Origin: Auanema rhodensis
Taxonomy: Eukaryota > Nematoda > Chromadorea > Rhabditida > Rhabditidae
Length of the DNA stretch: 64,000 nucleotides
Direction of reading: 5' to 3'
Assembly (NCBI GenBank): GCA_964057225.1
Contig: OZ059900.1
Span: forward strand, 20,103,638 to 20,167,637
Part shown: one piece after another, positions 40,357-54,720 of the stretch
Layout: each line of letters begins with the position of its first letter
How positions within the stretch are numbered: position 1 is the stretch's first letter
Made by a program: the position numbers and the translations under genes
Notes under the pieces: model-generated
Databases searched by the model: none
Told to the model about the DNA's origin: nothing
What the model saw: the letters and a program-made list of their open reading frames with translations, nothing else

Positions 40357-42750
40357 ACGCCCCTTATGGCTAATATTGATTAAATCGATTTTTGTTCATA
40401 TGAGTCGGCAAATGCAACGAATTTCAGCGTGTTACATACTAAAATGAAGCATTTTACATGCTGAACACTAGAAAAATACAAAAACACAGTATTTCCCATG
40501 AGAAATATTTTATTATGCTGGAAAACCAGTTTTTGGAAATTTCGCTGTAAACAAGGTTTTGACTTACGATTTCATGTGTTCAAACTCATGCAATGTCAAT
40601 GAAACCTAGCTCAAAATTGTTCGTACAACGTCTAGTTCCACTTTCACGACAAAAAAACAGGGGTTAGAAAATTAAGGAAATTAGCATATTCTGAGGGCAC
40701 GCCGTTTATGGCTAATATTGATTAAATCGATTTTTGTTCATATGAGTCGTCAAATGCAACGAATTTCAGCGTGTTACATACTAAAATGAAACATTTTACA
40801 TGCTGAACACTAGAAAAATACAAAAACATAGTATTTCCCATGAGAAATATTTTATTATGCTGGAAAACCAGTTTTTGGAAATTTCGCTGTAAACAAGGTT
40901 TTGACTTACGATTTCATGTGTTCAAACTCATGCAATGTCAATGAAACCTAGCTCAAAATTGTTCGTACAACGTCTAGTTCCACTTTCACGACAGAAAAAC
41001 AGGGGTTAGAAAATTAAGGAAATTAGCATATTCTGAGGGCACGCCCCTTATGGCTAATATTGATTAAACCGATTTTTGTTCATATGAGTCGTCAAATGCA
41101 ACGAATTTCAGCGTGTTACATACTAAAATGAAGCATTTTACATGCTGAACACTAGAAAAATACAAAAACACAGTATTTCCCATGAGAAATATTTTATTAT
41201 GCTGGAAAACCAGTTTTTGGAAATTTCGCTGTAAACAAGGTTTTGACTTACGATTTCATGTGTTCAAACTCATGCAATGTCAATGAAACCTAGCTCAAAA
41301 TTGTTCGTACAACGTCTAGTTCCACTTTCACGACAAAAAAACAGGGGGTAGAAAATTAGGGAAATTAGCATATTCTGAGGGCACGCCCCTTATGGCTAAT
41401 ATTGATTAAATCGATTTTTGTTCATATGAGTCGGCAAATGCAACGAATTTCAGCGTGTTACATACTAAAATGAAGCATTTTACATGCTGAACACTAGAAA
41501 AATACAAAAACACAGTATTTCCCATGAGAAATATTTTATTATGCTGGAAAACCAGTTTTTGGAAATTTCGCTGTAAACAAGGTTTTGACTTACGATTTCA
41601 TGTGTTCAAACTCATGCAATGTCAATGAAACCTAGCTCAAAATTGTTCGTACAACGTCTAGTTCCACTTTCACGACAAAAAAACAGGAGGTAGAAAATTA
41701 GGGAAATTAGCATATTCTGAGGGCACGCCCCTTATGGCTAATATTGATTAAATCGATTTTTGTTCATATGAGTCGGCAAATGCAACGAATTTCAGCGTGT
41801 TACATACTAAAATGAAGCATTTTACATGCTGAACACTAGAAAAATACAAAAACACAGTATTTCCCATGAGAAATATTTTATTATGCTGGAAAACCAGTTT
41901 TTGGAAATTTCGCTGTAAACAAGGTTTTGACTTACGATTTCATGTGTTCAAACTCATGCAATGTCAATGAAACCTAGCTCAAAATTGTTCGTACAACGTC
42001 TAGTTCCACTTTCACGACAAAAAAACAGGAGGTAGAAAATTAGGGAAATTAGCATATTCTGAGGGCACGCCCCTTATGGCTAATATTGATTAAATCGATT
42101 TTTGTTCATATGAGTCGGCAAATGCAACGAATTTCAGCGTGTTACATACTAAAATGAAGCATTTTACATGCTGAACACTAGAAAAATACAAAAACACAGT
42201 ATTTCCCATGAGAAATATTTTATTATGCTGGAAAACCAGTTTTTGGAAATTTCGCTGTAAACAAGGTTTTGACTTACGATTTCATGTGTTCAAACTCATG
42301 CAATGTCAATGAAACCTAGCTCAAAATTGTTCGTACAACGTCTAGTTCCACTTTCACGACAAAAAAACAGGGGGTAGAAAATTAGGGAAATTAGCATATT
42401 CTGAGGGCACGCCCCTTATGGCTAATATTGATTAAATCGATTTTTGTTCATATGAGTCGGCAAATGCAACGAATTTCAGCGTGTTACATACTAAAATGAA
42501 GCATTTTACATGCTGAACACTAGAAAAATACAAAAACACAGTATTTCCCATGAGAAATATTTTATTATGCTGGAAAACCAGTTTTTGGAAATTTCGCTGT
42601 AAACAAGGTTTTGACTTACGATTTCATGTGTTCAAACTCATGCAATGTCAATGAAACCTAGCTCAAAATTGTTCGTACAACGTCTAGTTCCACTTTCACG
42701 ACAAAAAAACAGGGGTTAGAAAATTAAGGAAATTAGCATATTCTGAGGGC
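40015..42750 (+). repeat. Eight-monomer deletion form of the eleven-mer HOR
   Basis: M118-M125 read E0 K E3 R L L N K. The full eleven-mer to the right reads E0 K E1 N D E3 R L L N K. The difference is the loss of exactly three consecutive monomers (E1 N D, 1,026 bp) with no change in monomer phase, as expected from unequal exchange or strand annealing between misaligned monomers. M118 is shared with the end of the 18-mer, so this is also the junction between the two HOR systems. Confidence 0.87.
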
Positions 42751-45700
42751 ACGCCGTTTATGGCTAATATTGATTAAATCGATTTTTGTTCATATGAGTC
42801 GTCAAATGCAACGAATTTCAGCGTGTTACATACTAAAATGAAACATTTTACATGCTGAACACTAGAAAAATACAAAAACACAGTATTTCCCATGAGAAAT
42901 ATTTTATTATGCTGGAAAACCAGTTTTTGGAAATTTCGCTGTAAACAAGGTTTTGACTTACGATTTCATGTGTTCAAACTCATGCAATGTCAATGAAACC
43001 TAGCTCAAAATTGTTCGTACAACGTCTAGTTCCACTTTCACGACAAAAAAACAGGAGGTAGAAAATTAGGGAAATTAGCATATTCTGAGGGCACGCCCCT
43101 TATGGCTAATATTGATTAAATCGATTTTTGTTCATATGAGTCGGCAAATGCAACGAATTTCAGCGTGTTACATACTAAAATGAAGCATTTTACATGCTGA
43201 ACACTAGAAAAATACAAAAACACAGTATTTCCCATGAGAAATATTTTATTATGCTGGAAAACCAGTTTTTGGAAATTTCGCTGTAAACAAGGTTTTGACT
43301 TACGATTTCATGTGTTCAAACTCATGCAATGTCAATGAAACCTAGCTCAAAATTGTTCGTACAACGTCTAGTTCCACTTTCACGACAAAAAAACAGGGGT
43401 TAGAAAATTAAGGAAATTAGCATATTCTGAGGGCACGCCGTTTATGGCTAATATTGATTAAATCGATTTTTGTTCATATGAGTCGTCAAATGCAACGAAT
43501 TTCAGCGTGTTACATACTAAAATGAAACATTTTACATGCTGAACACTAGAAAAATACAAAAACATAGTATTTCCCATGAGAAATATTTTATTATGCTGGA
43601 AAACCAGTTTTTGGAAATTTCGCTGTAAACAAGGTTTTGACTTACGATTTCATGTGTTCAAACTCATGCAATGTCAATGAAACCTAGCTCAAAATTGTTC
43701 GTACAACGTCTAGTTCCACTTTCACGACAAAAAAACAGGAGGTAGAAAATTAGGGAAATTAGCATATTCTGAGGGCACGCCCCTTATGGCTAATATTGAT
43801 TAAATCGATTTTTGTTCATATGAGTCGGCAAATGCAACGAATTTCAGCGTGTTACATACTAAAATGAAGCATTTTACATGCTGAACACTAGAAAAATACA
43901 AAAACACAGTATTTCCCATGAGAAATATTTTATTATGCTGGAAAACCAGTTTTTGGAAATTTCGCTGTAAACAAGGTTTTGACTTACGATTTCATGTGTT
44001 CAAACTCATGCAATGTCAATGAAACCTAGCTCAAAATTGTTCGTACAACGTCTAGTTCCACTTTCACGACAAAAAAACAGGGGGTAGAAAATTAGGGAAA
44101 TTAGCATATTCTGAGGGCACGCCCCTTATGGCTAATATTGATTAAACCGATTTTTGTTCATATGAGTCGTCAAATGCAACGAATTTCAGCGTGTTACATA
44201 CTAAAATGAAGCATTTTACATGCTGAACACTAGAAAAATACAAAAACACAGTATTTCCCATGAGAAATATTTTATTATGCTGGAAAACCAGTTTTTGGAA
44301 ATTTCGCTGTAAACAAGGTTTTGACTTACGATTTCATGTGTTCAAACTCATGCAATGTCAATGAAACCTAGCTCAAAATTGTTCGTACAACGTCTAGTTC
44401 CACTTTCACGACAAAAAAACAGGGGTTAGAAAATTAAGGAAATTAGCATATTCTGAGGGCACGCCGTTTATGGCTAATATTGATTAAATCGATTTTTGTT
44501 CATATGAGTCGTCAAATGCAACGAATTTCAGCGTGTTACATACTAAAATGAAACATTTTACATGCTGAACACTAGAAAAATACAAAAACATAGTATTTCC
44601 CATGAGAAATATTTTATTATGCTGGAAAACCAGTTTTTGGAAATTTCGCTGTAAACAAGGTTTTGACTTACGATTTCATGTGTTCAAACTCATGCAATGT
44701 CAATGAAACCTAGCTCAAAATTGTTCGTACAACGTCTAGTTCCACTTTCACGACAGAAAAACAGGGGTTAGAAAATTAAGGAAATTAGCATATTCTGAGG
44801 GCACGCCCCTTATGGCTAATATTGATTAAACCGATTTTTGTTCATATGAGTCGTCAAATGCAACGAATTTCAGCGTGTTACATACTAAAATGAAGCATTT
44901 TACATGCTGAACACTAGAAAAATACAAAAACACAGTATTTCCCATGAGAAATATTTTATTATGCTGGAAAACCAGTTTTTGGAAATTTCGCTGTAAACAA
45001 GGTTTTGACTTACGATTTCATGTGTTCAAACTCATGCAATGTCAATGAAACCTAGCTCAAAATTGTTCGTACAACGTCTAGTTCCACTTTCACGACAAAA
45101 AAACAGGGGGTAGAAAATTAGGGAAATTAGCATATTCTGAGGGCACGCCCCTTATGGCTAATATTGATTAAATCGATTTTTGTTCATATGAGTCGGCAAA
45201 TGCAACGAATTTCAGCGTGTTACATACTAAAATGAAGCATTTTACATGCTGAACACTAGAAAAATACAAAAACACAGTATTTCCCATGAGAAATATTTTA
45301 TTATGCTGGAAAACCAGTTTTTGGAAATTTCGCTGTAAACAAGGTTTTGACTTACGATTTCATGTGTTCAAACTCATGCAATGTCAATGAAACCTAGCTC
45401 AAAATTGTTCGTACAACGTCTAGTTCCACTTTCACGACAAAAAAACAGGAGGTAGAAAATTAGGGAAATTAGCATATTCTGAGGGCACGCCCCTTATGGC
45501 TAATATTGATTAAATCGATTTTTGTTCATATGAGTCGGCAAATGCAACGAATTTCAGCGTGTTACATACTAAAATGAAGCATTTTACATGCTGAACACTA
45601 GAAAAATACAAAAACACAGTATTTCCCATGAGAAATATTTTATTATGCTGGAAAACCAGTTTTTGGAAATTTCGCTGTAAACAAGGTTTTGACTTACGAT

Positions 45701-46512
45701 TTCATGTGTTCAAACTCATGCAATGTCAATGAAACCTAGCTCAAAATTGTTCGTACAACGTCTAGTTCCACTTTCACGACAAAAAAACAGGAGGTAGAAA
45801 ATTAGGGAAATTAGCATATTCTGAGGGCACGCCCCTTATGGCTAATATTGATTAAATCGATTTTTGTTCATATGAGTCGGCAAATGCAACGAATTTCAGC
45901 GTGTTACATACTAAAATGAAGCATTTTACATGCTGAACACTAGAAAAATACAAAAACACAGTATTTCCCATGAGAAATATTTTATTATGCTGGAAAACCA
46001 GTTTTTGGAAATTTCGCTGTAAACAAGGTTTTGACTTACGATTTCATGTGTTCAAACTCATGCAATGTCAATGAAACCTAGCTCAAAATTGTTCGTACAA
46101 CGTCTAGTTCCACTTTCACGACAAAAAAACAGGGGGTAGAAAATTAGGGAAATTAGCATATTCTGAGGGCACGCCCCTTATGGCTAATATTGATTAAATC
46201 GATTTTTGTTCATATGAGTCGGCAAATGCAACGAATTTCAGCGTGTTACATACTAAAATGAAGCATTTTACATGCTGAACACTAGAAAAATACAAAAACA
46301 CAGTATTTCCCATGAGAAATATTTTATTATGCTGGAAAACCAGTTTTTGGAAATTTCGCTGTAAACAAGGTTTTGACTTACGATTTCATGTGTTCAAACT
46401 CATGCAATGTCAATGAAACCTAGCTCAAAATTGTTCGTACAACGTCTAGTTCCACTTTCACGACAAAAAAACAGGGGTTAGAAAATTAAGGAAATTAGCA
46501 TATTCTGAGGGC
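42751..46512 (+). repeat. Eleven-monomer HOR, copy 1 (3,762 bp)
   Basis: M126-M136 read E0 K E1 N D E3 R L L N K. E monomers are marked by gccgttta at p3-10, L and N by 52G (gtcggca), D and R by 29C (aaaccg). The E3 monomer is a recombinant type: an E 5' part joined to a 296G/308T/319A 3' part. The same ten-monomer string occurs again directly to the right and at 19495-22914. Confidence 0.92.
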
Positions 46513-49500
46513 ACGCCGTTTATGGCTAATATTGATTAAATCGATTTTTGTTCATATGAGTCGTCAAATGCAACGAATTTCAGCGTGTTACATACTAAAA
46601 TGAAACATTTTACATGCTGAACACTAGAAAAATACAAAAACACAGTATTTCCCATGAGAAATATTTTATTATGCTGGAAAACCAGTTTTTGGAAATTTCG
46701 CTGTAAACAAGGTTTTGACTTACGATTTCATGTGTTCAAACTCATGCAATGTCAATGAAACCTAGCTCAAAATTGTTCGTACAACGTCTAGTTCCACTTT
46801 CACGACAAAAAAACAGGAGGTAGAAAATTAGGGAAATTAGCATATTCTGAGGGCACGCCCCTTATGGCTAATATTGATTAAATCGATTTTTGTTCATATG
46901 AGTCGGCAAATGCAACGAATTTCAGCGTGTTACATACTAAAATGAAGCATTTTACATGCTGAACACTAGAAAAATACAAAAACACAGTATTTCCCATGAG
47001 AAATATTTTATTATGCTGGAAAACCAGTTTTTGGAAATTTCGCTGTAAACAAGGTTTTGACTTACGATTTCATGTGTTCAAACTCATGCAATGTCAATGA
47101 AACCTAGCTCAAAATTGTTCGTACAACGTCTAGTTCCACTTTCACGACAAAAAAACAGGGGTTAGAAAATTAAGGAAATTAGCATATTCTGAGGGCACGC
47201 CGTTTATGGCTAATATTGATTAAATCGATTTTTGTTCATATGAGTCGTCAAATGCAACGAATTTCAGCGTGTTACATACTAAAATGAAACATTTTACATG
47301 CTGAACACTAGAAAAATACAAAAACATAGTATTTCCCATGAGAAATATTTTATTATGCTGGAAAACCAGTTTTTGGAAATTTCGCTGTAAACAAGGTTTT
47401 GACTTACGATTTCATGTGTTCAAACTCATGCAATGTCAATGAAACCTAGCTCAAAATTGTTCGTACAACGTCTAGTTCCACTTTCACGACAAAAAAACAG
47501 GAGGTAGAAAATTAGGGAAATTAGCATATTCTGAGGGCACGCCCCTTATGGCTAATATTGATTAAATCGATTTTTGTTCATATGAGTCGGCAAATGCAAC
47601 GAATTTCAGCGTGTTACATACTAAAATGAAGCATTTTACATGCTGAACACTAGAAAAATACAAAAACACAGTATTTCCCATGAGAAATATTTTATTATGC
47701 TGGAAAACCAGTTTTTGGAAATTTCGCTGTAAACAAGGTTTTGACTTACAATTTCATGTGTTCAAACTCATGCAATGTCAATGAAACCTAGCTCAAAATT
47801 GTTCGTACAACGTCTAGTTCCACTTTCACGACAAAAAAACAGGGGGTAGAAAATTAGGGAAATTAGCATATTCTGAGGGCACGCCCCTTATGGCTAATAT
47901 TGATTAAACCGATTTTTGTTCATATGAGTCGTCAAATGCAACGAATTTCAGCGTGTTACATACTAAAATGAAGCATTTTACATGCTGAACACTAGAAAAA
48001 TACAAAAACACAGTATTTCCCATGAGAAATATTTTATTATGCTGGAAAACCAGTTTTTGGAAATTTCGCTGTAAACAAGGTTTTGACTTACGATTTCATG
48101 TGTTCAAACTCATGCAATGTCAATGAAACCTAGCTCAAAATTGTTCGTACAACGTCTAGTTCCACTTTCACGACAAAAAAACAGGGGTTAGAAAATTAAG
48201 GAAATTAGCATATTCTGAGGGCACGCCGTTTATGGCTAATATTGATTAAATCGATTTTTGTTCATATGAGTCGTCAAATGCAACGAATTTCAGCGTGTTA
48301 CATACTAAAATGAAACATTTTACATGCTGAACACTAGAAAAATACAAAAACATAGTATTTCCCATGAGAAATATTTTATTATGCTGGAAAACCAGTTTTT
48401 GGAAATTTCGCTGTAAACAAGGTTTTGACTTACGATTTCATGTGTTCAAACTCATGCAATGTCAATGAAACCTAGCTCAAAATTGTTCGTACAACGTCTA
48501 GTTCCACTTTCACGACAGAAAAACAGGGGTTAGAAAATTAAGGAAATTAGCATATTCTGAGGGCACGCCCCTTATGTCTAATATTGATTAAACCGATTTT
48601 TGTTCATATGAGTCGTCAAATGCAACGAATTTCAGCGTGTTACATACTAAAATGAAGCATTTTACATGCTGAACACTAGAAAAATACAAAAACACAGTAT
48701 TTCCCATGAGAAATATTTTATTATGCTGGAAAACCAGTTTTTGGAAATTTCGCTGTAAACAAGGTTTTGACTTACGATTTCATGTGTTCAAACTCATGCA
48801 ATGTCAATGAAACCTAGCTCAAAATTGTTCGTACAACGTCTAGTTCCACTTTCACGACAAAAAAACAGGGGGTAGAAAATTAGGGAAATTAGCATATTCT
48901 GAGGGCACGCCCCTTATGGCTAATATTGATTAAATCGATTTTTGTTCATATGAGTCGGCAAATGCAACGAATTTCAGCGTGTTACATACTAAAATGAAGC
49001 ATTTTACATGCTGAACACTAGAAAAATACAAAAACACAGTATTTCCCATGAGAAATATTTTATTATGCTGGAAAACCAGTTTTTGGAAATTTCGCTGTAA
49101 ACAAGGTTTTGACTTACGATTTCATGTGTTCAAACTCATGCAATGTCAATGAAACCTAGCTCAAAATTGTTCGTACAACGTCTAGTTCCACTTTCACGAC
49201 AAAAAAACAGGAGGTAGAAAATTAGGGAAATTAGCATATTCTGAGGGCACGCCCCTTATGGCTAATATTGATTAAATCGATTTTTGTTCATATGAGTCGG
49301 CAAATGCAACGAATTTCAGCGTGTTACATACTAAAATGAAGCATTTTACATGCTGAACACTAGAAAAATACAAAAACACAGTATTTCCCATGAGAAATAT
49401 TTTATTATGCTGGAAAACCAGTTTTTGGAAATTTCGCTGTAAACAAGGTTTTGACTTACGATTTCATGTGTTCAAACTCATGCAATGTCAATGAAACCTA

Positions 49501-50274
49501 GCTCAAAATTGTTCGTACAACGTCTAGTTCCACTTTCACGACAAAAAAACAGGAGGTAGAAAATTAGGGAAATTAGCATATTCTGAGGGCACGCCCCTTA
49601 TGGCTAATATTGATTAAATCGATTTTTGTTCATATGAGTCGGCAAATGCAACGAATTTCAGCGTGTTACATACTAAAATGAAGCATTTTACATGCTGAAC
49701 ACTAGAAAAATACAAAAACACAGTATTTCCCATGAGAAATATTTTATTATGCTGGAAAACCAGTTTTTGGAAATTTCGCTGTAAACAAGGTTTTGACTTA
49801 CGATTTCATGTGTTCAAACTCATGCAATGTCAATGAAACCTAGCTCAAAATTGTTCGTACAACGTCTAGTTCCACTTTCACGACAAAAAAACAGGGGGTA
49901 GAAAATTAGGGAAATTAGCATATTCTGAGGGCACGCCCCTTATGGCTAATATTGATTAAATCGATTTTTGTTCATATGAGTCGGCAAATGCAACGAATTT
50001 CAGCGTGTTACATACTAAAATGAAGCATTTTACATGCTGAACACTAGAAAAATACAAAAACACAGTATTTCCCATGAGAAATATTTTATTATGCTGGAAA
50101 ACCAGTTTTTGGAAATTTCGCTGTAAACAAGGTTTTGACTTACGATTTCATGTGTTCAAACTCATGCAATGTCAATGAAACCTAGCTCAAAATTGTTCGT
50201 ACAACGTCTAGTTCCACTTTCACGACAAAAAAACAGGAGGTAGAAAATTAGGGAAATTAGCATATTCTGAGGGC
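46513..50274 (+). repeat. Eleven-monomer HOR, copy 2 (3,762 bp)
   Basis: M137-M147 repeat copy 1 with few changes: 212A in M140 (base 47750), a private p13 T in M143 (ttatgtcta), and the last monomer is L where copy 1 has K. The 212A ties this copy more closely to the block at 19495-22914 than to its direct neighbour. The right end runs into an expanded L/N stretch. Confidence 0.91.
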
Positions 50275-53200
50275 ACGCCCCTTATGGCTAATATTGATTA
50301 AATCGATTTTTGTTCATATGAGTCGGCAAATGCAACGAATTTCAGCGTGTTACATACTAAAATGAAGCATTTTACATGCTGAACACTAGAAAAATACAAA
50401 AACACAGTATTTCCCATGAGAAATATTTTATTATGCTGGAAAACCAGTTTTTGGAAATTTCGCTGTAAACAAGGTTTTGACTTACGATTTCATGTGTTCA
50501 AACTCATGCAATGTCAATGAAACCTAGCTCAAAATTGTTCGTACAACGTCTAGTTCCACTTTCACGACAAAAAAACAGGGGGTAGAAAATTAGGGAAATT
50601 AGCATATTCTGAGGGCACGCCCCTTATGGCTAATATTGATTAAATCGATTTTTGTTCATATGAGTCGGCAAATGCAACGAATTTCAGCGTGTTACATACT
50701 AAAATGAAGCATTTTACATGCTGAACACTAGAAAAATACAAAAACACAGTATTTCCCATGAGAAATATTTTATTATGCTGGAAAACCAGTTTTTGGAAAT
50801 TTCGCTGTAAACAAGGTTTTGACTTACGATTTCATGTGTTCAAACTCATGCAATGTCAATGAAACCTAGCTCAAAATTGTTCGTACAACGTCTAGTTCCA
50901 CTTTCACGACAAAAAAACAGGAGGTAGAAAATTAGGGAAATTAGCATATTCTGAGGGCACGCCCCTTATGGCTAATATTGATTAAATCGATTTTTGTTCA
51001 TATGAGTCGGCAAATGCAACGAATTTCAGCGTGTTACATACTAAAATGAAGCATTTTACATGCTGAACACTAGAAAAATACAAAAACACAGTATTTCCCA
51101 TGAGAAATATTTTATTATGCTGGAAAACCAGTTTTTGGAAATTTCGCTGTAAACAAGGTTTTGACTTACGATTTCATGTGTTCAAACTCATGCAATGTCA
51201 ATGAAACCTAGCTCAAAATTGTTCGTACAACGTCTAGTTCCACTTTCACGACAAAAAAACAGGAGGTAGAAAATTAGGGAAATTAGCATATTCTGAGGGC
51301 ACGCCCCTTATGGCTAATATTGATTAAATCGATTTTTGTTCATATGAGTCGGCAAATGCAACGAATTTTAGCGTGTTACATACTAAAATGAAGCATTTTA
51401 CATGCTGAACACTAGAAAAATACAAAAACACAGTATTTCCCATGAGAAATATTTTATTATGCTGGAAAACCAGTTTTTGGAAATTTCGCTGTAAACAAGG
51501 TTTTGACTTACGATTTCATGTGTTCAAACTCATGCAATGTCAATGAAACCTAGCTCAAAATTGTTCGTACAACGTCTAGTTCCACTTTCACGACAAAAAA
51601 ACAGGGGTTAGAAAATTAAGGAAATTAGCATATTCTGAGGGCACGCCGTTTATGGCTAATATTGATTAAATCGATTTTTGTTCATATGAGTCGTCAAATG
51701 CAACGAATTTCAGCGTGTTACATACTAAAATGAAACATTTTACATGCTGAACACTAGAAAAATACAAAAACATAGTATTTCCCATGAGAAATATTTTATT
51801 ATGCTGGAAAACCAGTTTTTGGAAATTTCGCTGTAAACAAGGTTTTGACTTACGATTTCATGTGTTCAAACTCATGCAATGTCAATGAAACCTAGCTCAA
51901 AATTGTTCGTACAACGTCTAGTTCCACTTTCACGACAAAAAAACAGGAGGTAGAAAATTAGGGAAATTAGCATATTCTGAGGGCACGCCCCTTATGGCTA
52001 ATATTGATTAAATCGATTTTTGTTCATATGAGTCGGCAAATGCAACGAATTTCAGCGTGTTACATACTAAAATGAAGCATTTTACATGCTGAACACTAGA
52101 AAAATACAAAAACACAGTATTTCCCATGAGAAATATTTTATTATGCTGGAAAACCAGTTTTTGGAAATTTCGCTGTAAACAAGGTTTTGACTTACGATTT
52201 CATGTGTTCAAACTCATGCAATGTCAATGAAACCTAGCTCAAAATTGTTCGTACAACGTCTAGTTCCACTTTCACGACAAAAAAACAGGGGGTAGAAAAT
52301 TAGGGAAATTAGCATATTCTGAGGGCACGCCCCTTATGGCTAATATTGATTAAACCGATTTTTGTTCATATGAGTCGTCAAATGCAACGAATTTCAGCGT
52401 GTTACATACTAAAATGAAGCATTTTACATGCTGAACACTAGAAAAATACAAAAACACAGTATTTCCCATGAGAAATATTTTATTATGCTGGAAAACCAGT
52501 TTTTGGAAATTTCGCTGTAAACAAGGTTTTGACTTACGATTTCATGTGTTCAAACTCATGCAATGTCAATGAAACCTAGCTCAAAATTGTTCGTACAACG
52601 TCTAGTTCCACTTTCACGACAAAAAAACAGGGGTTAGAAAATTAAGGAAATTAGCATATTCTGAGGGCACGCCGTTTATGGCTAATATTGATTAAATCGA
52701 TTTTTGTTCATATGAGTCGTCAAATGCAACGAATTTCAGCGTGTTACATACTAAAATGAAACATTTTACGTGCTGAACACTAGAAAAATACAAAAACATA
52801 GTATTTCCCATGAGAAATATTTTATTATGCTGGAAAACCAGTTTTTGGAAATTTCGCTGTAAACAAGGTTTTGACTTACGATTTCATGTGTTCAAACTCA
52901 TGCAATGTCAATGAAACCTAGCTCAAAATTGTTCGTACAACGTCTAGTTCCACTTTCACGACAGAAAAACAGGGGTTAGAAAATTAAGGAAATTAGCATA
53001 TTCTGAGGGCACGCCCCTTATGGCTAATATTGATTAAACCGATTTTTGTTCATATGAGTCGTCAAATGCAACGAATTTCAGCGTGTTACATACTAAAATG
53101 AAGCATTTTACATGCTGAACACTAGAAAAATACAAAAACACAGTATTTCCCATGAGAAATATTTTATTATGCTGGAAAACCAGTTTTTGGAAATTTCGCT

Positions 53201-53352
53201 GTAAACAAGGTTTTGACTTACGATTTCATGTGTTCAAACTCATGCAATGTCAATGAAACCTAGCTCAAAATTGTTCGTACAACGTCTAGTTCCACTTTCA
53301 CGACAAAAAAACAGGGGGTAGAAAATTAGGGAAATTAGCATATTCTGAGGGC
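50275..53352 (+). repeat. Rearranged continuation of the eleven-mer (M148-M156)
   Basis: The order N L L K E1 N D E3 R keeps most of the eleven-mer but lacks E0 and one K. Together with M144-M147 (L L N L) it makes a local run of L and N monomers, as if the L-L-N part had been duplicated. M151 has 69T (aattttagc), a change also seen in M164 and M183. M153 (51985-52326) is the last monomer with 52G; to the right of it this variant never returns. Confidence 0.85.
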
Positions 53353-54720
53353 ACGCCCCTTATGGCTAATATTGATTAAATCGATTTTTGTTCATATGAG
53401 TCGTCAAATGCAACGAATTTCAGCGTGTTACATACTAAAATGAAGCATTTTACATGCTGAACACTAGAAAAATACAAAAACACAGTATTTCCCATGAGAA
53501 ATATTTTATTATGCTGGAAAACCAGTTTTTGGAAATTTCGCTGTAAACAAGGTTTTGACTTACGATTTCATGTGTTCAAACTCATGCAATGTCAATGAAA
53601 CCTAGCTCAAAATTGTTCGTACAACGTCTAGTTCCACTTTCACGACAAAAAAACAGGGGGTAGAAAATTAGGGAAATTAGCATATTCTGAGGGCACGCCC
53701 CTTATGGCTAATATTGATTAAATCGATTTTTGTTCATATGAGTCGTCAAATGCAACGAATTTCAGCGTGTTACATACTAAAATAAAGCATTTTACATGCT
53801 GAACACTAGAAAAATACAAAAACACAGTATTTCCCATGAGAAATATTTTATTATGCTGGAAAACCAGTTTTTGGAAATTTCGCTGTAAACAAGGTTTTGA
53901 CTTACGATTTCATGTGTTCAAACTCATGCAATGTCAATGAAACCTAGCTCAAAATTGTTCGTACAACGTCTAGTTCCACTTTCACGACAAAAAAACAGGG
54001 GGTAGAAAATTAGGGAAATTAGCATATTCTGAGGGCACGCCCCTTATGGCTAATATTGATTAAATCGATTTTTGTTCATATGAGTCGTCAAATGCAACGA
54101 ATTTCAGCGTGTTACATACTAAAATGAAGCATTTTACATGCTGAACACTAGAAAAATACAAAAACACAGTATTTCCCATGAGAAATATTTTATTATGCTG
54201 GAAAACCAGTTTTTGGAAATTTCGCTGTAAACAAGGTTTTGACTTACGATTTCATGTGTTCAAACTCATGCAATGTCAATGAAACCTAGCTCAAAATTGT
54301 TCGTACAACGTCTAGTTCCACTTTCACGACAAAAAAACAGGGGTTAGAAAATTAAGGAAATTAGCATATTCTGAGGGCACGCCCCTTATGGCTAATATTG
54401 ATTAAACCGATTTTTGTTCATATGAGTCGTCAAATGCAACGAATTTCAGCGTGTTACATACTAAAATGAAGCATTTTACATGCTGAACACTAGAAAAATA
54501 CAAAAACACAGTATTTCCCATGAGAAATATTTTATTATGCTGGAAAACCAGTTTTTGGAAATTTCGCTGTAAACAAGGTTTTGACTTACGATTTCATGTG
54601 TTCAAACTCATGCAATGTCAATGAAACCTAGCTCAAAATTGTTCGTACAACGTCTAGTTCCACTTTCACGACAAAAAAACAGGGGGTAGAAAATTAGGGA
54701 AATTAGCATATTCTGAGGGC
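53353..54720 (+). repeat. Type A-like monomers (M157-M160)
   Basis: Four 342-bp monomers with 52T: two of type A (one of them, M158, with aaaataaagc, p90 A), one G and one R. They resemble the monomers at the far left of the window more than those in the middle. No higher-order order is visible in so short a run. Confidence 0.8.
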
